From Streptomyces sp. NBC_00878 (GTDB lineage Bacteria; Actinomycetota; Actinomycetes; Streptomycetales; Streptomycetaceae), in the NCBI RefSeq assembly GCF_026341515.1, contig NZ_JAPEOK010000001.1, positions 9,672,001 through 9,736,000 of the forward strand: a stretch of 64,000 nucleotides of DNA, given 5' to 3'. A model generated the notes under the pieces. The model ran no database searches. It saw only the letters and a program-made list of their open reading frames with translations, and was not told the origin of the DNA. The translations under genes were made by a program, and so were the position numbers. Shown one piece after another: positions 27,428 to 36,865 of this stretch (the stretch's first letter is position 1; each line of letters starts with the position of its first letter).

Positions 27428-27670
27428 GACGGCGGGTCCTGTGGGTCACGCCGGTTGTGGCAGAAGCGTCTCATCCACATCGGGTGACCGGCCGTGTTGC
27501 CCGGTGCCCTGGCTACGGCTGGGGCTGGGGCACTTTCCGTGCGGTGGCTCGGACGAACGTGACGCGCGCGCCGGACCCCGACTCGCAGCGAGCGGCGGAT
27601 CATCAGGGTCCGCGTCCTGCGCCGCCGGGGACCGGGCGTTTCGGGCCAGGAGAGTCGAAACAGGCGGCCA
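27428..27670. other. Spacer between hydrogenase locus and relic zone, no gene
   Basis: Together with the hypE terminator this makes about 310 bases with no gene. No recognisable protein or RNA is seen. A short run on the + strand around 27650-27720 has coding-like codons (Lys-Gln-Ala-Ala-Ile-Lys-Lys-Leu-Gly) but no start; it may be a scrap of another gene fused at the break in the acyl-CoA dehydrogenase relic. Confidence 0.35.
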
Positions 27671-28447
27671 TCAAGAAGCTCGGGAACATCCCCGACAGCG
27701 GCCGCAAGGCAAGAGGGCCAGACGGGAGGGAGCCAGCCGCGCCTGGGCGTAGTCGTGCCCCAGGCCGACCTCTCCCAGCACCGCGCTGTTCGGCACGACG
27801 CAGTCGGCGAACTCGACCTCGCTGTGGCCGCCGGGGTTGCTGTGGTCCAGGGTCGGCATCCGCCGGCCCACCGTCATCCCCGGGTTGTCCTGGTCCACCA
27901 GGAACAGGGTGACGCCGTGGTCGGTGTTCGCCACGCAGATGGTGAACGCGGCGCCCTCGGCTCCCGTGGTGAAGTGCTTCCTTCCGTTGATCACCCAGCC
28001 GTCGTCCGTCTCCTCGGCGACGGTCATCAGCATGCCCGGGTCGGAACCGGCGCCGGGGGCGGGCTCGGTCATGGCGATGGCCGAGCGCACGTCGCCCGCC
28101 GCCAGCGGAGCGAGGTAGCGGCGGGCCTGCTCCTCGTCGCACGCGTGTGCCGGCAGGTGGATGTTGCCGTCGTCGGGAGCCGAGCAGTTGAGGGCGAGCG
28201 GGCCGATCAGGCCGGTGCCCGCCGCCTCCATCACCGGCGCCGCGCCGCGCATGTCCAGGCCGAGGCCGCCGTGCTCGACGGCGGACATCGGTCCGAAGAC
28301 GCCCGCCTCCTTGGCAGCCTTCTGCAGCTCCAGGCGCAGGGCGTCGTCCATCGGGCGGCCGTCCACCACCAGTTCCCGCTCGACGGGGAGGACATGGTCG
28401 TCGATGAAGGAGCGGGTACGTATCGCGAGTTCCTGCGGGCTGGGCAC
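27671..28447 (-). pseudogene. Acyl-CoA dehydrogenase, 3'-truncated
   Basis: GTG at 28447 has AGGAGGAA upstream and begins an acyl-CoA dehydrogenase-like protein: FIDDHVLPVERELV, then AIAMTEPAPGAGSDPG (FAD/substrate strand), WVINGRKHFTTGA and a HDYAQARLAPSRL segment. After about residue 238 (near 27735) the similarity stops and the frame ends in unrelated residues, so the C-terminal helical bundle with the catalytic base is missing (about 258 of about 400 residues). It is divergent from the reductase at 28631. Probably inactive. Confidence 0.8.
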
Positions 28448-28630
28448 CTCGGAATTCCTCCTTGATGGGCGGCCGTCACGTGGCATGACGCGACCATTGC
28501 GCCAGAACGCCGCGGCCAAGGCGGGCGTCATTGCCAGAACCAATCGGCCGAGTGGAGTCCGGTCCGTGATCGTCCTTCCGCTCTTGTGCGGAGAGACTGC
28601 CGATGCGCCGACACGAGGAGGAAGGAAACC

Positions 28631-29641
28631 GTGGTGACTCTGGCGGACTGGATGGCCCTGGACGTTGCGGCCGTCCGTGACGAAGCGGCTCAAGTGCGCT
28701 CGTTCGAACTGGTCGATCCGGACGGCGCGGCGCTGCCGGAGTGGGCACCGGGCGCGCATATCGGCGTACTCGCCCCGGATACCGATCCGGAAATGGTCCG
28801 CCAGTATTCACTCTGCGGGGAGCCAGCCGATACCGGGCGCTACCGTATCGCGGTATTGCGCGAGGAGAACGGTCGCGGTGTCTCGCGTTCTCTGCACGAA
28901 AGCGTCGAGGTTACCTCCCGGCTCATGGTGCGTGGCCCGCGCAACAACTTTTCGCTCGTCGCCGCGCCGCGTTACCTCTTCATCGCGGGCGGAATCGGCA
29001 TTACGCCCATCCTGCCGATGCTCCGCGCGGCACAGGAGCGGGGCACGGACTGGGCGCTGTACTACGGGGGCCGGTGGCGCGAGCGGATGGCGTTCCTCGC
29101 GGAACTCGGCGGCTACGGCGAACGCGTACGAGTCCGGCCCGAGGACGAACACGGGCTGCTGCCGCTGGCGGAGATCCTGGACGCCGCGGGGCCCCGGACC
29201 GCGATCTACGCCTGCGGCCCCGAGCCCCTGCTTGCCGCCGTCGAGCGGCGGTGGGGCGAGCGGAGCGTGGGGACCTTGCACATCGAACGGTTTCAGCCGC
29301 GCCCGCAGGAACCAGCCGCGGTGCAGGACGACGGGTTCGACGTCCGCGTCGCCAGCACGGGTACGACGGTCCGCGTCGGTCCCGGGCAGTCCATCATGGA
29401 CGCCCTCGGCGCCGCGGGCGTCGAGGTTCCGGCGTCATGTCGCGAGGGACCCTGCGCCAGTTGTGAGACCACGGTGCTCGACGGAGAGGCGGAGCACCGT
29501 GACTCGGTGCTGTCCGACGAGGAGCGCGCCACCGGCGCCACGATCCGCGAGGCGGCGCAGCTCGTTCATGTCACCGAGTTCGACGGCGAGCACGATCAGC
29601 TCGTCGACCGAGCCGGGGGTGCCGTGCTCTGCAAGCCCTAA
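28631..29641 (+). pseudogene. PDR/VanB-type ferredoxin reductase, broken in the [2Fe-2S] domain
   Basis: GTG 28631 (or 28634) follows GAGGAGGAAGG. The flavin domain (RQYSLCGEP near residue 57), the NAD domain (FIAGGIGITPILPML, YACGPEPLL) and the start of a plant-type [2Fe-2S] domain (SCREGPCASCETTVLDG) are present. After DSVLSDEERA the normal ending, including the fourth cluster Cys (usually in CVSRA), is replaced by foreign sequence. The cluster therefore cannot form normally. It faces the truncated acyl-CoA dehydrogenase across a 183-base divergent region, so both may once have formed a demethylase-like or acyl-oxidation unit. Confidence 0.75.
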
Positions 29642-29654
29642 GCGCTACGGCGCG

Positions 29655-30317
29655 ATGTTCGACGCACTCGACCCCCGTGGCCGCCCACCCATCAACTCGT
29701 CGGCCGACAAGCAGGGATGGATGGCGTTCCTGACGAAACTGGGGGAGGCCCGCAAGACGGGCACGGTCGGCGACGTCCTCGACCTCTGTCTTGAGCAGCA
29801 GCTCTTCGACGGCCTGGGGAAGGTGCGCGAGCGTCACCGCAAGGCCGTGTCACCATCCGACACCGACCCGCAGGCTGTGAGTGACGACAAGGCCGAAGCC
29901 CGGGCGGCGGCGCGGTCGAAGGAGTACCAACAACTGCGCCAGGTGCCGTACGCGGAGTTGCTGGCGTTGAACGAGCACCTCGGCGGCGGCACGCCCTTCG
30001 CCACACAACACGGAGTCAAGGGACTGGAGTTCAACCGGGTCCTCGCCGTGGTCAGCAAGGGACACTCCCGCTTCCAGATCCCCGAGATGCTGGCTAACTT
30101 CTCCCGGCGCGACGAACTGATGGACAAGGAACTGGAGGCGTTCATCAGGGCACGCAACCTCTTCTACGTGGCATGCTCACGGGCCAGAGAGCACCTGGCC
30201 ATCCTCTTCACCACGAAACTTGAGCCCGCTGCACTGGACACCCTCCGGGAGTGGGTCGACGAGTCGCGGATCACGTCGCTGCGGTTCGACGGGGATACGG
30301 TGGTGGGTGGCGAATGA
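29655..30317 (+). pseudogene. UvrD-type helicase, C-terminal remnant
   Basis: 220 codons resembling the end of a superfamily 1 ATP-dependent helicase: motif V-like QHGVKGLEFNRVL and motif VI-like NLFYVACSRAREHLAILF. The Walker A part and everything before it are absent; the frame instead abuts the broken reductase, whose stop is 14 bases upstream. Some of the residues at the end of the reductase frame may also derive from this helicase. A relic created by deletion. Confidence 0.75.
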
Positions 30318-30419
30318 GGGACGAGGCAGGCCGGACGGATCCCCGGGCCAACCCCGACAAGGGATGCCCTGGGTTGCTGGTCGCCCGGATGCGATCGCCT
30401 CATGACGACCTCGGGCAGC

Positions 30420-30704
30420 TCCCGGCCGCCAAAGATCACGGAGGAGGTGGGCGAAGGTCGGAGCGCCCCGCAGTCGCTCAGCCGTGAGCCCGTGTACCTC
30501 GACCGGCCCCGGGTCGCATCCAGGGTTGAGCAGGGTCGAGAACTCTCCGGACTGTTCGCCTTCCGGGCTGATCGTCACCACCGCGACGGACAGCATTCGG
30601 TCCCGTCGGGGTACGAGTACTGAGGTTTCTACATCGATCAGCGCCCAGTCGCAGGCGTAGTCACTTGCGGTGGGTATATCCAAGCCAGCAGAGACGAGAC
30701 TCAT
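30420..30704 (-). pseudogene. 3'-5' exonuclease (DnaQ-like), N-terminal remnant
   Basis: From ATG 30704 the frame reads WALIDVETSVLVPRRDRMLS, with the Asp-x-Glu catalytic pair of DEDD exonucleases, then HGLTAERLRGAPTF. Near 30430 similarity ends and the frame runs into unrelated sequence, so exonuclease motifs II and III are missing. Its broken end faces the broken end of the helicase relic. Confidence 0.7.
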
Positions 30705-30773
30705 CGCGTGGGTTACCCAATCAACTCGGTGACTTACGTGGCGTCGTGTGCCCTACTGCAGCCCGACTGACGG

Positions 30774-31388
30774 TCAGGGACAGGACTCCTCGAACTTGAC
30801 CGCCTTGAGAGTGACCGGCTGCCCGTTGAGCGATGTGCCCGCGGCCGGCTCCTGCGTGCACACCTTCCAATTCGATTCGACCAGTACCCAGCGGTCGTCC
30901 GGCAGGGCATCCTTCACCGTGAGGGAGACACCGGAGTCCAGGGCGGAGCGCGCGGCCTTGACCGACTTGCCGGCGAAGTTCGGCACCTTGCCGCCTTCAG
31001 CGGTCGGCGGCTTCTCGTTCTTCGCCGGGCAGTCCTCCTTGAGCTTCAACGCCCCGAAGTCGAGGCCGGTGTCGGTCGGCTTGAAGGCGCCAGCCTCCAT
31101 GGTCTGACTGTGTACCTTCCAGTTCCGGTCGAACGCCTGCATACGTTCCCGGCCAAGTGCGTCGTGGGATGTGAGCCCATGGAGACCGGCTCCCTGCGCT
31201 TTGTCCCGGGCTGACTGCAGGCCCATGCCGACGAAGTCGGGGACGGTCGCCTTCTTGGGCGCGTCGGCAGTCGGCTTGTCGTCGCTGGCCGTCTTGGCGG
31301 CTTCGCCGAGTTGGTCCGCACCTGGTCCGGATCTTGGTCCGTGATCTGTGGTGTTGGCGTGCGAGTCCTGCGGTACGACATGGCACAT
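30774..31388 (-). CDS. PASTA-domain protein, probably missing its original N-terminus
   Basis: Up to 204 residues. Two PASTA-like repeats are visible, each starting with a Val-Pro-(Asp/Asn)-Phe-(Val/Ala)-Gly motif (VPDFVGMGLQSARDKAQ and VPNFAGKSVKAARSAL) and ending in a Cys-Pro. Actinobacterial relatives usually begin with a lipoprotein or membrane signal; here the first 30 residues are charged and no signal is seen. The gene may be 5'-truncated, as its neighbours are. Function unknown; PASTA repeats often bind cell-wall fragments. Confidence 0.6.
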   Translation of the reverse strand: MCHVVPQDSHANTTDHGPRSGPGADQLGEAAKTASDDKPTADAPKKATVPDFVGMGLQSARDKAQGAGLHGLTSHDALGRERMQAFDRNWKVHSQTMEAGAFKPTDTGLDFGALKLKEDCPAKNEKPPTAEGGKVPNFAGKSVKAARSALDSGVSLTVKDALPDDRWVLVESNWKVCTQEPAAGTSLNGQPVTLKAVKFEESCP

Positions 31389-31713
31389 GTCGTAGAAGCC
31401 GCCTTCGGGCGTTCACGTGGTCTACATCGCTGCTGTTCATGCAGGTGGGGCCTTTGTGGTCCAGGCGCATCGATGGTGTTGGTGACAGCAACGTGACACG
31501 TGATGGGTCACTGAGGCCCCTGCCGGGCAGATGATGGCGGGGGCTTCAGCCTTCCTGAGCAGCGAGCGTCCGCTCCTCGATCCTGCTGCGGCGTCTGCGA
31601 ACGCCTCCTTGAGGGCCCACAACGGGCGCCGCCGCGCGGCCACCCACTCGACCCGAACGCCAGCTCGTTGGTGCCCTGTCCTACTGCCCTCGAGAGGCGC
31701 CGCACTGGTGGTG

Positions 31714-31862
31714 AAACAACCTGAACCACACCGACTTCTACAACACACGCCGGCTGCACAGCGTCTGCGGCTGGCAGAGCCCGATCGACTACGAACTCGA
31801 CTACTGGGTCGGCTTCACCGAGGAGCTGGCCGCATAGGAAGGTCTCCACGAAACCGGGGGAT
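31714..31862 (+). mobile_element. IS3 family insertion sequence, right-end remnant
   Basis: A frame ending at TAG 31835-31837 reads FYNTRRLHSVCGWQSPIDYE, the well-known C-terminus of IS3-type integrase-core transposases. It is followed at 31841-31862 by a segment with CACGAAACCGGGGG, a common IS3 terminal repeat. The rest of the element upstream is gone or unrecognisable. Its end abuts the truncated integrase, so it likely caused that truncation. Confidence 0.7.
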
Positions 31863-31863
31863 T

Positions 31864-32796
31864 GACACGGCGGCCAAGACGACCAAGCGCAAGAGAGCCG
31901 CTGTCAACGAGGTCTTCGCTGATGCTGTGGAGCGAGGCTACTTCACCCACAACCCGCTCATCGGCCTACGGCGGACGGCCCCTGCGGTGGATGACGAAGT
32001 CGACCCTGACTGCGTGCCAAATCCCGTGCAGGTGAGGCGGTTGCTGGGAGCGGTACGGCAGCTTCCGGGGCGTGGCCCCCATCTCTACGCCTTCTTCGGC
32101 TGCATGTACTACGCCGGGATGCGCCCGGCAGAAGTCATCAACCTCAGGAAGTCCCAGTGCCGACTTCCCCGAACCGGCTGGGGGCTGCTCAACCTCAAAG
32201 GAGGCATCGTCACCGCAGGAAAGGAATGGTCGGACGACGGCGCTGTCCATGAAACGCACTCGCTGAAGCGTCGCTCCGCGAAGACCACTCGTCCTGTTCC
32301 CATCCCGCCGGTGCTCGTGCGGATGCTCATTGAGCATATCGCCCGATTCGGGGTAACCGCTGACGGCCGGATCTTCCAGAACGCCGCCGGTAACTACATC
32401 GACGCCGCTGCCTACGGCATCACCTGGGGGCGTGCGAGGGAGGCCGCTCTCGCCATGGACGAACACGTGTTGAACCTGGCGAAGCGCCCATATGGCCTGC
32501 GTCATGCCGGCATTTCCTTTTGGCTGGCCTCGGGCGTGGACCCGGCCGAGTGCGCGCGCAGGGCCGGGCAGAGCATCCAGGTGCTCTTCCGGTACTACGC
32601 GAAGTTCCTGGCTGGAACACGCGACCGTGCCAACCAACTGATCGAGGACTCCATGAACCGTTGGGAGGAGTCTCCAGCGTCGGATGAGGCCGAGTTATCA
32701 GTGAGTTGGCCCGGAAATACCCCGGACCAACTGGTCAGCGGCGGGATGGCTGTGGGGCAAAGTCGGAGTAAGGAAGCATTTCGCCTTGTTGCCTGA
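31864..32796 (+). pseudogene. Tyrosine site-specific recombinase (island integrase), N-terminally truncated
   Basis: About 310 codons. The catalytic domain is complete: Arg in GMRPAEVINLR, RPVPIPP beta-strand region, RHAGISFWLASGV (Arg-His of box II), RAGQSIQVLFRYY (box II second Arg/Gln region with the nucleophile Tyr). The N-terminal DNA-binding arm is replaced by the IS3 end at 31862; the remaining sequence starts at TAAKTTKRKRAAVNEVF, part of the core-binding domain. It reads toward the right-hand att repeat 64 bases away, the normal place for an integrase. Confidence 0.85.
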
Positions 32797-32808
32797 ATGA
32801 TGGCTCGG

Positions 32809-32848
32809 AAGGGTGCCTGACGGGAGTTTCCCCAGGTCAGGCACCCTT
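32809..32848. terminator. Hairpin at right inner end of island
   Basis: Perfect 13-bp stem (32809-32821 with 32836-32848) and 14-base loop, with T-rich sequence after it. It serves the aldehyde dehydrogenase gene (from the right) and the integrase (from the left). Same stem and loop sizes, and the same 12-base distance to the 51-bp repeat, as at 11005-11044; the two stems differ by compensating pairs. Confidence 0.8.
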
Positions 32849-32858
32849 TCGTTTGCCT

Positions 32859-34382
32859 TTAGAAGAAGCCCAGCTTCTTCGCCGAGTACGACACCAGTAG
32901 ATTCTTCGTCTGCTGGTAGTGCTCCAGCATCATCTTGTGGTTCTCACGGCCTATGCCGGACTGCTTGTAGCCGCCGAACGCCGCGTGCGCCGGGTACGTG
33001 TGATAGCAGTTGGTCCACACCCGGCCCGCCTGGATCGAACGGCCCGCGCGGTACGCCGTGTTGATGTCCCGCGTCCACACACCGGCCCCCAGCCCGTACA
33101 GCGTGTCGTTGGCGATCTTGATGGCGTCGTCGAAGTCCGCGAACGACGTGACCGACACGACCGGGCCGAAGATCTCCTCCTGGAAGATCCGCATCCGGTT
33201 GTCGCCCTGGAAGATCGTCGGCTGGACGTAGTAGCCGCCCGCCAGCTCACCGTCGTACTCGATACGGTGACCGCCCGTCAGGACCTTGGCCCCCTCCTGC
33301 TGGCCGATGTCCAGGTAGGAAAGGATCTTCTCCAGCTGGTCGTTGGAGGCCTGGGCACCGATCATCGTCTCGGTGTCGAGCGGATGGCCGGGCTTGATCT
33401 GCTCGGTACGGGCGACCGCCGCGTCGAGGAACTCGCTGTAGTGGCCCTGCTGGACGAGCGCCCGGGACGGGCAGGTGCACACCTCGCCCTGGTTCAGCGC
33501 GAACATCGTGAAGCCTTCGAGCGCCTTGTCCCGGAAGTCGTCGTCCCGCGCCCATACGTCGTCGAAGAAGATGTTCGGCGACTTGCCGCCGAGTTCGAGC
33601 GTGACCGGCTTGATGTTCTCGGAGGCGTACTGCATGATCAGCCGGCCCGTCGTGGTCTCACCGGTGAAGGCGACCTTCGCCACGCGCGGGCTGGACGCCA
33701 GGGGCTTGCCCGCCTCGACCCCGAAGCCGTTGACGATGTTCACGACGCCCGGTGGCAGCAGATCCGCGACCAGGCTCATCAAGTAGTGGATCGATGCCGG
33801 GGTCTGCTCGGCGGGCTTGATGACGACCGCGTTGCCCGCGGCGAGCGCCGGGGCCAGCTTCCACACCGCCATCAGGATCGGGAAGTTCCACGGGATGATC
33901 TGCGCCACGACGCCCAGCGGCTCGTGGAAGTGGTACGCCACGGTGTCGTCGTCGACCTCGCCGAGCGAGCCCTCCTGGGCGCGGATCGCCCCCGCGAAGT
34001 AGCGGAAGTGGTCGATGGCCAGGGGGATGTCGGCGGCCAGCGTCTCGCGGACCGGTTTGCCGTTCTCCCAGCTCTCCGCGACCGCGAGCTTCTCCAGGTT
34101 CGCCTCCATCCGGTCGGCGACCTTGAGGAGGACGTCGGCGCGCGCGGTCACCGACGTACGGCCCCACGCGGGTGCGGCTGCGTGCGCCGCGTCCAGCGCG
34201 CGCTCCACGTCCTCCGCCGTGCCCCGCGCGATCTCGGTGAACGGCTGCCCGTTCACCGGACTCGGGTTCTCGAAGTACTGCCCGCGGGCCGGCGGCACGT
34301 ACTCGCCGCCGATGAAGTGGTCGTACCGCGCCTGGTAGGAGACGATCGCGCCCTCGGTGCCGGGCGCCGCGTAACGGGTCAT
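32859..34382 (-). CDS. Aldehyde dehydrogenase (ExaC/AldB/ThcA type)
   Basis: About 507 residues. The NAD segment [16 protein letters not shown], the [10 protein letters not shown] turn, the Glu in [12 protein letters not shown], and the catalytic region [13 protein letters not shown] are intact, as is the C-terminal [16 protein letters not shown]. Relatives oxidise acetaldehyde or other short aldehydes in the cytoplasm. ATG 34382 matches the usual start (MTRYAAPG). The last 51 bases form the right repeat of the proposed island, so its 3' end appears to be the integration site, with function kept. The GAF regulator upstream (34681-35985) very likely controls it. Confidence 0.94.
   Translation of the reverse strand: MTRYAAPGTEGAIVSYQARYDHFIGGEYVPPARGQYFENPSPVNGQPFTEIARGTAEDVERALDAAHAAAPAWGRTSVTARADVLLKVADRMEANLEKLAVAESWENGKPVRETLAADIPLAIDHFRYFAGAIRAQEGSLGEVDDDTVAYHFHEPLGVVAQIIPWNFPILMAVWKLAPALAAGNAVVIKPAEQTPASIHYLMSLVADLLPPGVVNIVNGFGVEAGKPLASSPRVAKVAFTGETTTGRLIMQYASENIKPVTLELGGKSPNIFFDDVWARDDDFRDKALEGFTMFALNQGEVCTCPSRALVQQGHYSEFLDAAVARTEQIKPGHPLDTETMIGAQASNDQLEKILSYLDIGQQEGAKVLTGGHRIEYDGELAGGYYVQPTIFQGDNRMRIFQEEIFGPVVSVTSFADFDDAIKIANDTLYGLGAGVWTRDINTAYRAGRSIQAGRVWTNCYHTYPAHAAFGGYKQSGIGRENHKMMLEHYQQTKNLLVSYSAKKLGFF
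32861..32911 (-). repeat. Right 51-bp direct repeat (candidate att site inside the intact aldehyde dehydrogenase gene)
   Basis: Identical to 11057-11107. It covers the last 16 codons and two bases of the stop of the intact gene. Confidence 0.85.
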
Positions 34383-34680
34383 GTGCTCTGCCTCCCGTGG
34401 AAGGACCGCCCGCCGTTGGACGGCTCTCGGCGCGAGGGTAGGTGCGGGGAGGTTGCAGGTACGTTGCGCCGAGGGCGGGCAGGGACGCGGCCCCGTGGGC
34501 TGACGACTTGCCGGCTGAGGACTTGTGGGGCGTCGGAGTGGGGGTATCTGCGCGGGGCGTAGGAATGGGCATGGGCGTAGGGAAGCGAGCTTGGGTGCGG
34601 CGGACCCTGTTGTTGCTGGTCGGTGTTGTTGCCGTTGGCGTGAGCGGGCCTCGTGGCCATCAACGAGAGGTGGACGGCCC

Positions 34681-35985
34681 TCAGCGCAGAACCCGTCCGG
34701 GAGTCGCGGACTGTTCGGCCTCCAACTCCTCCAGACGTGCCCGTACCGGCGGCGTCGGCCGTATCGCGGCGAGTGCCCGCCATGCTTCGAGGTCGTCCTC
34801 GCCCCACGGCGCCTGCGCCCAGTCCGCCAGCAGATCGGGGTCGCGGCCCGTGACGAGCGCCGCACGCAGTCCATCCGCGAGGCGACGACGCAGCCGCGCC
34901 ACCGCCGGGGCCCGCGAACCCGGCAGCAAGGGTCCGGCGTACGCCGACACCGCCGCCGTGACCGCGCCGACGCCGAGCTTGCGCTCCACCACCTCGACGT
35001 CGGACTCGACCGGAACCGTGAGCCGATACGGCCGCGAACCAAGCGTCCCCGCCCCGAGGAGCCGGCGCAGGCGGGCCAGCTCCGCGCGCAACGTCACCGG
35101 CGTCACCGACTCGTCCTCGTACAGCGCGCACAGCAACTCGTCGCCGGTCAGGCCCTCGGGGTGCCGGGACAGCAGCACCAGGATCTCGCTGTGCCTGCGG
35201 CTCAGGCGCACCTTCCTGCCGCCTACGACGAGCAGTGCCTCGTCCCGGCCCAGCGCGGTCAGTTCGAGCACGTCGGTCATGGTCGGGGCCGGGGTGAGCA
35301 GCGCCAGTTGGGACTCCGCGGCGCGGGCCACGGCCTGCACGAAACCCAGGCTGTGCGGATGCGCCAGCCCGTCCCCGCCGGTGATGTCCACCGCGCCGAG
35401 CAGCCGTCCGGTACGCGGATCGTGTACCGGAGCCGCCGCGCACGTCCACCCTTGAACGCGCCGGATGAAGTGCTCCGCGGCGAACACCTGCACGGGCCGG
35501 TCGAGCGCGACCGCCGTACCCGGAGCGTTCGTCCCCACCGCCGACTCCGCCCACCTCGCACCCGGCACGAAGTTCATCCCGTCCGCCTTCTGCCGTGTCC
35601 CGGGATGGCCCTCGACCCACAGGAGCCTGCCCTGCGCGTCGCACACCGCGAGGAGATGTTCGCCGTCCGCCGCGAACGTCCCCATGAGCTCACGGAACAG
35701 CGGCATCACCCGCGCCAACTCGTGCTCCGCCCGGTACGACCCGAGATCTCCGTCGGTGAGCTCCACACACGCGGACCCGTCCGGCCCGACCCCGGCCCGT
35801 GCCGAACGCCGCCACGAGTCGGCCACCACGGACCGCACCCGCCGCGGCACCGTGCCCGCCTCCGCGAACGTCTCGTGCGCGCGGCGCAGCACACGGAGTC
35901 GCTCGACGGGATCGGCACCCGGTTCGAGGGCAACCCATGGATCGGTCAATTCGGCCTCCCCGGAAGGCTGTGCGGCTGGGGACAT
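34681..35985 (-). CDS. GAF-domain transcriptional regulator (AcoR-like without sigma-54 module)
   Basis: 434 residues from ATG 35985. The N-terminal part matches the sensor region of AcoR-type activators ([14 protein letters not shown], then a GAF domain with [18 protein letters not shown] and [20 protein letters not shown], residues about 80-230). The C-terminal half lacks the AAA+ sigma-54 domain and instead has a winged-helix-like segment ([22 protein letters not shown]). Such genes commonly stand beside exaC-type aldehyde dehydrogenase genes in Streptomyces and probably activate them in response to an aldehyde or alcohol. The 298-base spacer to the dehydrogenase should hold the target promoter. 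Confidence 0.82.
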   Translation of the reverse strand: MSPAAQPSGEAELTDPWVALEPGADPVERLRVLRRAHETFAEAGTVPRRVRSVVADSWRRSARAGVGPDGSACVELTDGDLGSYRAEHELARVMPLFRELMGTFAADGEHLLAVCDAQGRLLWVEGHPGTRQKADGMNFVPGARWAESAVGTNAPGTAVALDRPVQVFAAEHFIRRVQGWTCAAAPVHDPRTGRLLGAVDITGGDGLAHPHSLGFVQAVARAAESQLALLTPAPTMTDVLELTALGRDEALLVVGGRKVRLSRRHSEILVLLSRHPEGLTGDELLCALYEDESVTPVTLRAELARLRRLLGAGTLGSRPYRLTVPVESDVEVVERKLGVGAVTAAVSAYAGPLLPGSRAPAVARLRRRLADGLRAALVTGRDPDLLADWAQAPWGEDDLEAWRALAAIRPTPPVRARLEELEAEQSATPGRVLR

Positions 35986-36065
35986 CGTCACTCCGGTGGC
36001 GGATGCGGACAAGTGCCGCGGCTGCTCCCGATCCAGCCCACCACAACCCGAGGTGGGTTTCTGGA

Positions 36066-36125
36066 ACTCTCCTCCCTCGATTCTCTTGCACCCCTCTCTT
36101 CTCTCTTCTTTCAACTCTTCTTCCA
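36066..36125 (-). repeat. Polypyrimidine/polypurine tract upstream of the GAF regulator
   Basis: Over about 60 bases the + strand is almost entirely C and T, with CTCTCTTCTCTCTTCTTTC at its core, so the - strand transcript leader of the regulator would be purine-rich. This is unusual in high-GC DNA. It lies 80-140 bases before the regulator start. Confidence 0.6.
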
Positions 36126-36137
36126 ACGGAACGCTGG

Positions 36138-36749
36138 TCAGGCGAAGTTGACCAGTCTCATGTAACGCGTCCAATCCCAGTGCGGGCCCGGGTCGGTGTG
36201 GTCGCTGCCTGGTACCTCGTAGTGCGCGAGGACGTGCGAGCGGTCCTTGGGGATCCCGTACTTGGTGCAGATCGCCGCGGTGAGCTTCGCTGATTCCTCG
36301 TACATCGCGTTGGTGAAGTACGCGGGCTTGTCCACCCAGCCCTCGTGCTCGATGCCGATGCTGCGGGTGTTGTAGTCCCAGTTGCCCGCGTGCCATCCGA
36401 TGTCGCGCTCGCGCACCATCTGCGCGATGTGACCGTCGCCCGACCGGACGACGTAGTGCGCGGACACCTGCTTGTTGGGGTTCTGGAAGATGGCCAGAGT
36501 GTCCGAGTAGGTCGCCTGCGTCACGTGGATGATCACGAAGTCGACCGGATGGCTCGTCGGGCGGTTGGCCACCGTGTAGTTGGACGTGCTCGCCGGTGAC
36601 CACTCGGAAGGCGGGTAGTCGATCCCCTGGGGCTTCGCGCCTGCCCGGGTGATGGGGAGTAACGCCGTGGAGAGCGTTGCGAGGGCCGCACTCTGCAGCA
36701 GGCGCCGCCGGCTGGGAAGGGACATGGGCAGGAACTTGGCTCGGTCCAT
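36138..36749 (-). CDS. Secreted N-acetylmuramoyl-L-alanine amidase (amidase_2, Tat signal)
   Basis: 203 residues from ATG 36749. A twin-arginine-type signal (SRRRLLQSAALATLSTALL) ends near residue 37. The amidase_2 zinc site is visible: His in FVIIHVTQ, His in HVLAHYEVPGSDH and the Asp in DPGPHWDW; IGIEHEGW is the usual central strand. It would cleave the amide between muramic acid and the stem peptide, outside the cell. The length fits a bare catalytic domain without wall-binding repeats. Confidence 0.92.
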   Translation of the reverse strand: MDRAKFLPMSLPSRRRLLQSAALATLSTALLPITRAGAKPQGIDYPPSEWSPASTSNYTVANRPTSHPVDFVIIHVTQATYSDTLAIFQNPNKQVSAHYVVRSGDGHIAQMVRERDIGWHAGNWDYNTRSIGIEHEGWVDKPAYFTNAMYEESAKLTAAICTKYGIPKDRSHVLAHYEVPGSDHTDPGPHWDWTRYMRLVNFA

Positions 36750-36865
36750 AAGAGAGCCTCTCGGTGGGAGCGGGGATGGGGACGGGAGTGGTGCGGGTGT
36801 CTGTCCTGGGAGCCCGTGCGGGATTGCGGGGGCGGTGGCAGGGTTGGCGGTGGCGGTAGGGCGAT

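Larger units (their letters stand above)
11057..32911. mobile_element. Proposed genomic island carrying the [NiFe]-hydrogenase locus
   Basis: Bounded by identical 51-bp direct repeats (11057-11107 and 32861-32911) that match the last 16 or so codons of the aldehyde dehydrogenase gene to the right. A tyrosine-recombinase relic lies 64 bases from the right repeat. The contents (hydrogenase locus plus decayed genes) differ in character from both flanks. Removing the island brings the ABC operon and the aldehyde dehydrogenase into a convergent pair sharing one terminator, a sensible ancestral layout. Because the integrase has lost its N-terminal part, the island is probably now fixed. Confidence 0.7.
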
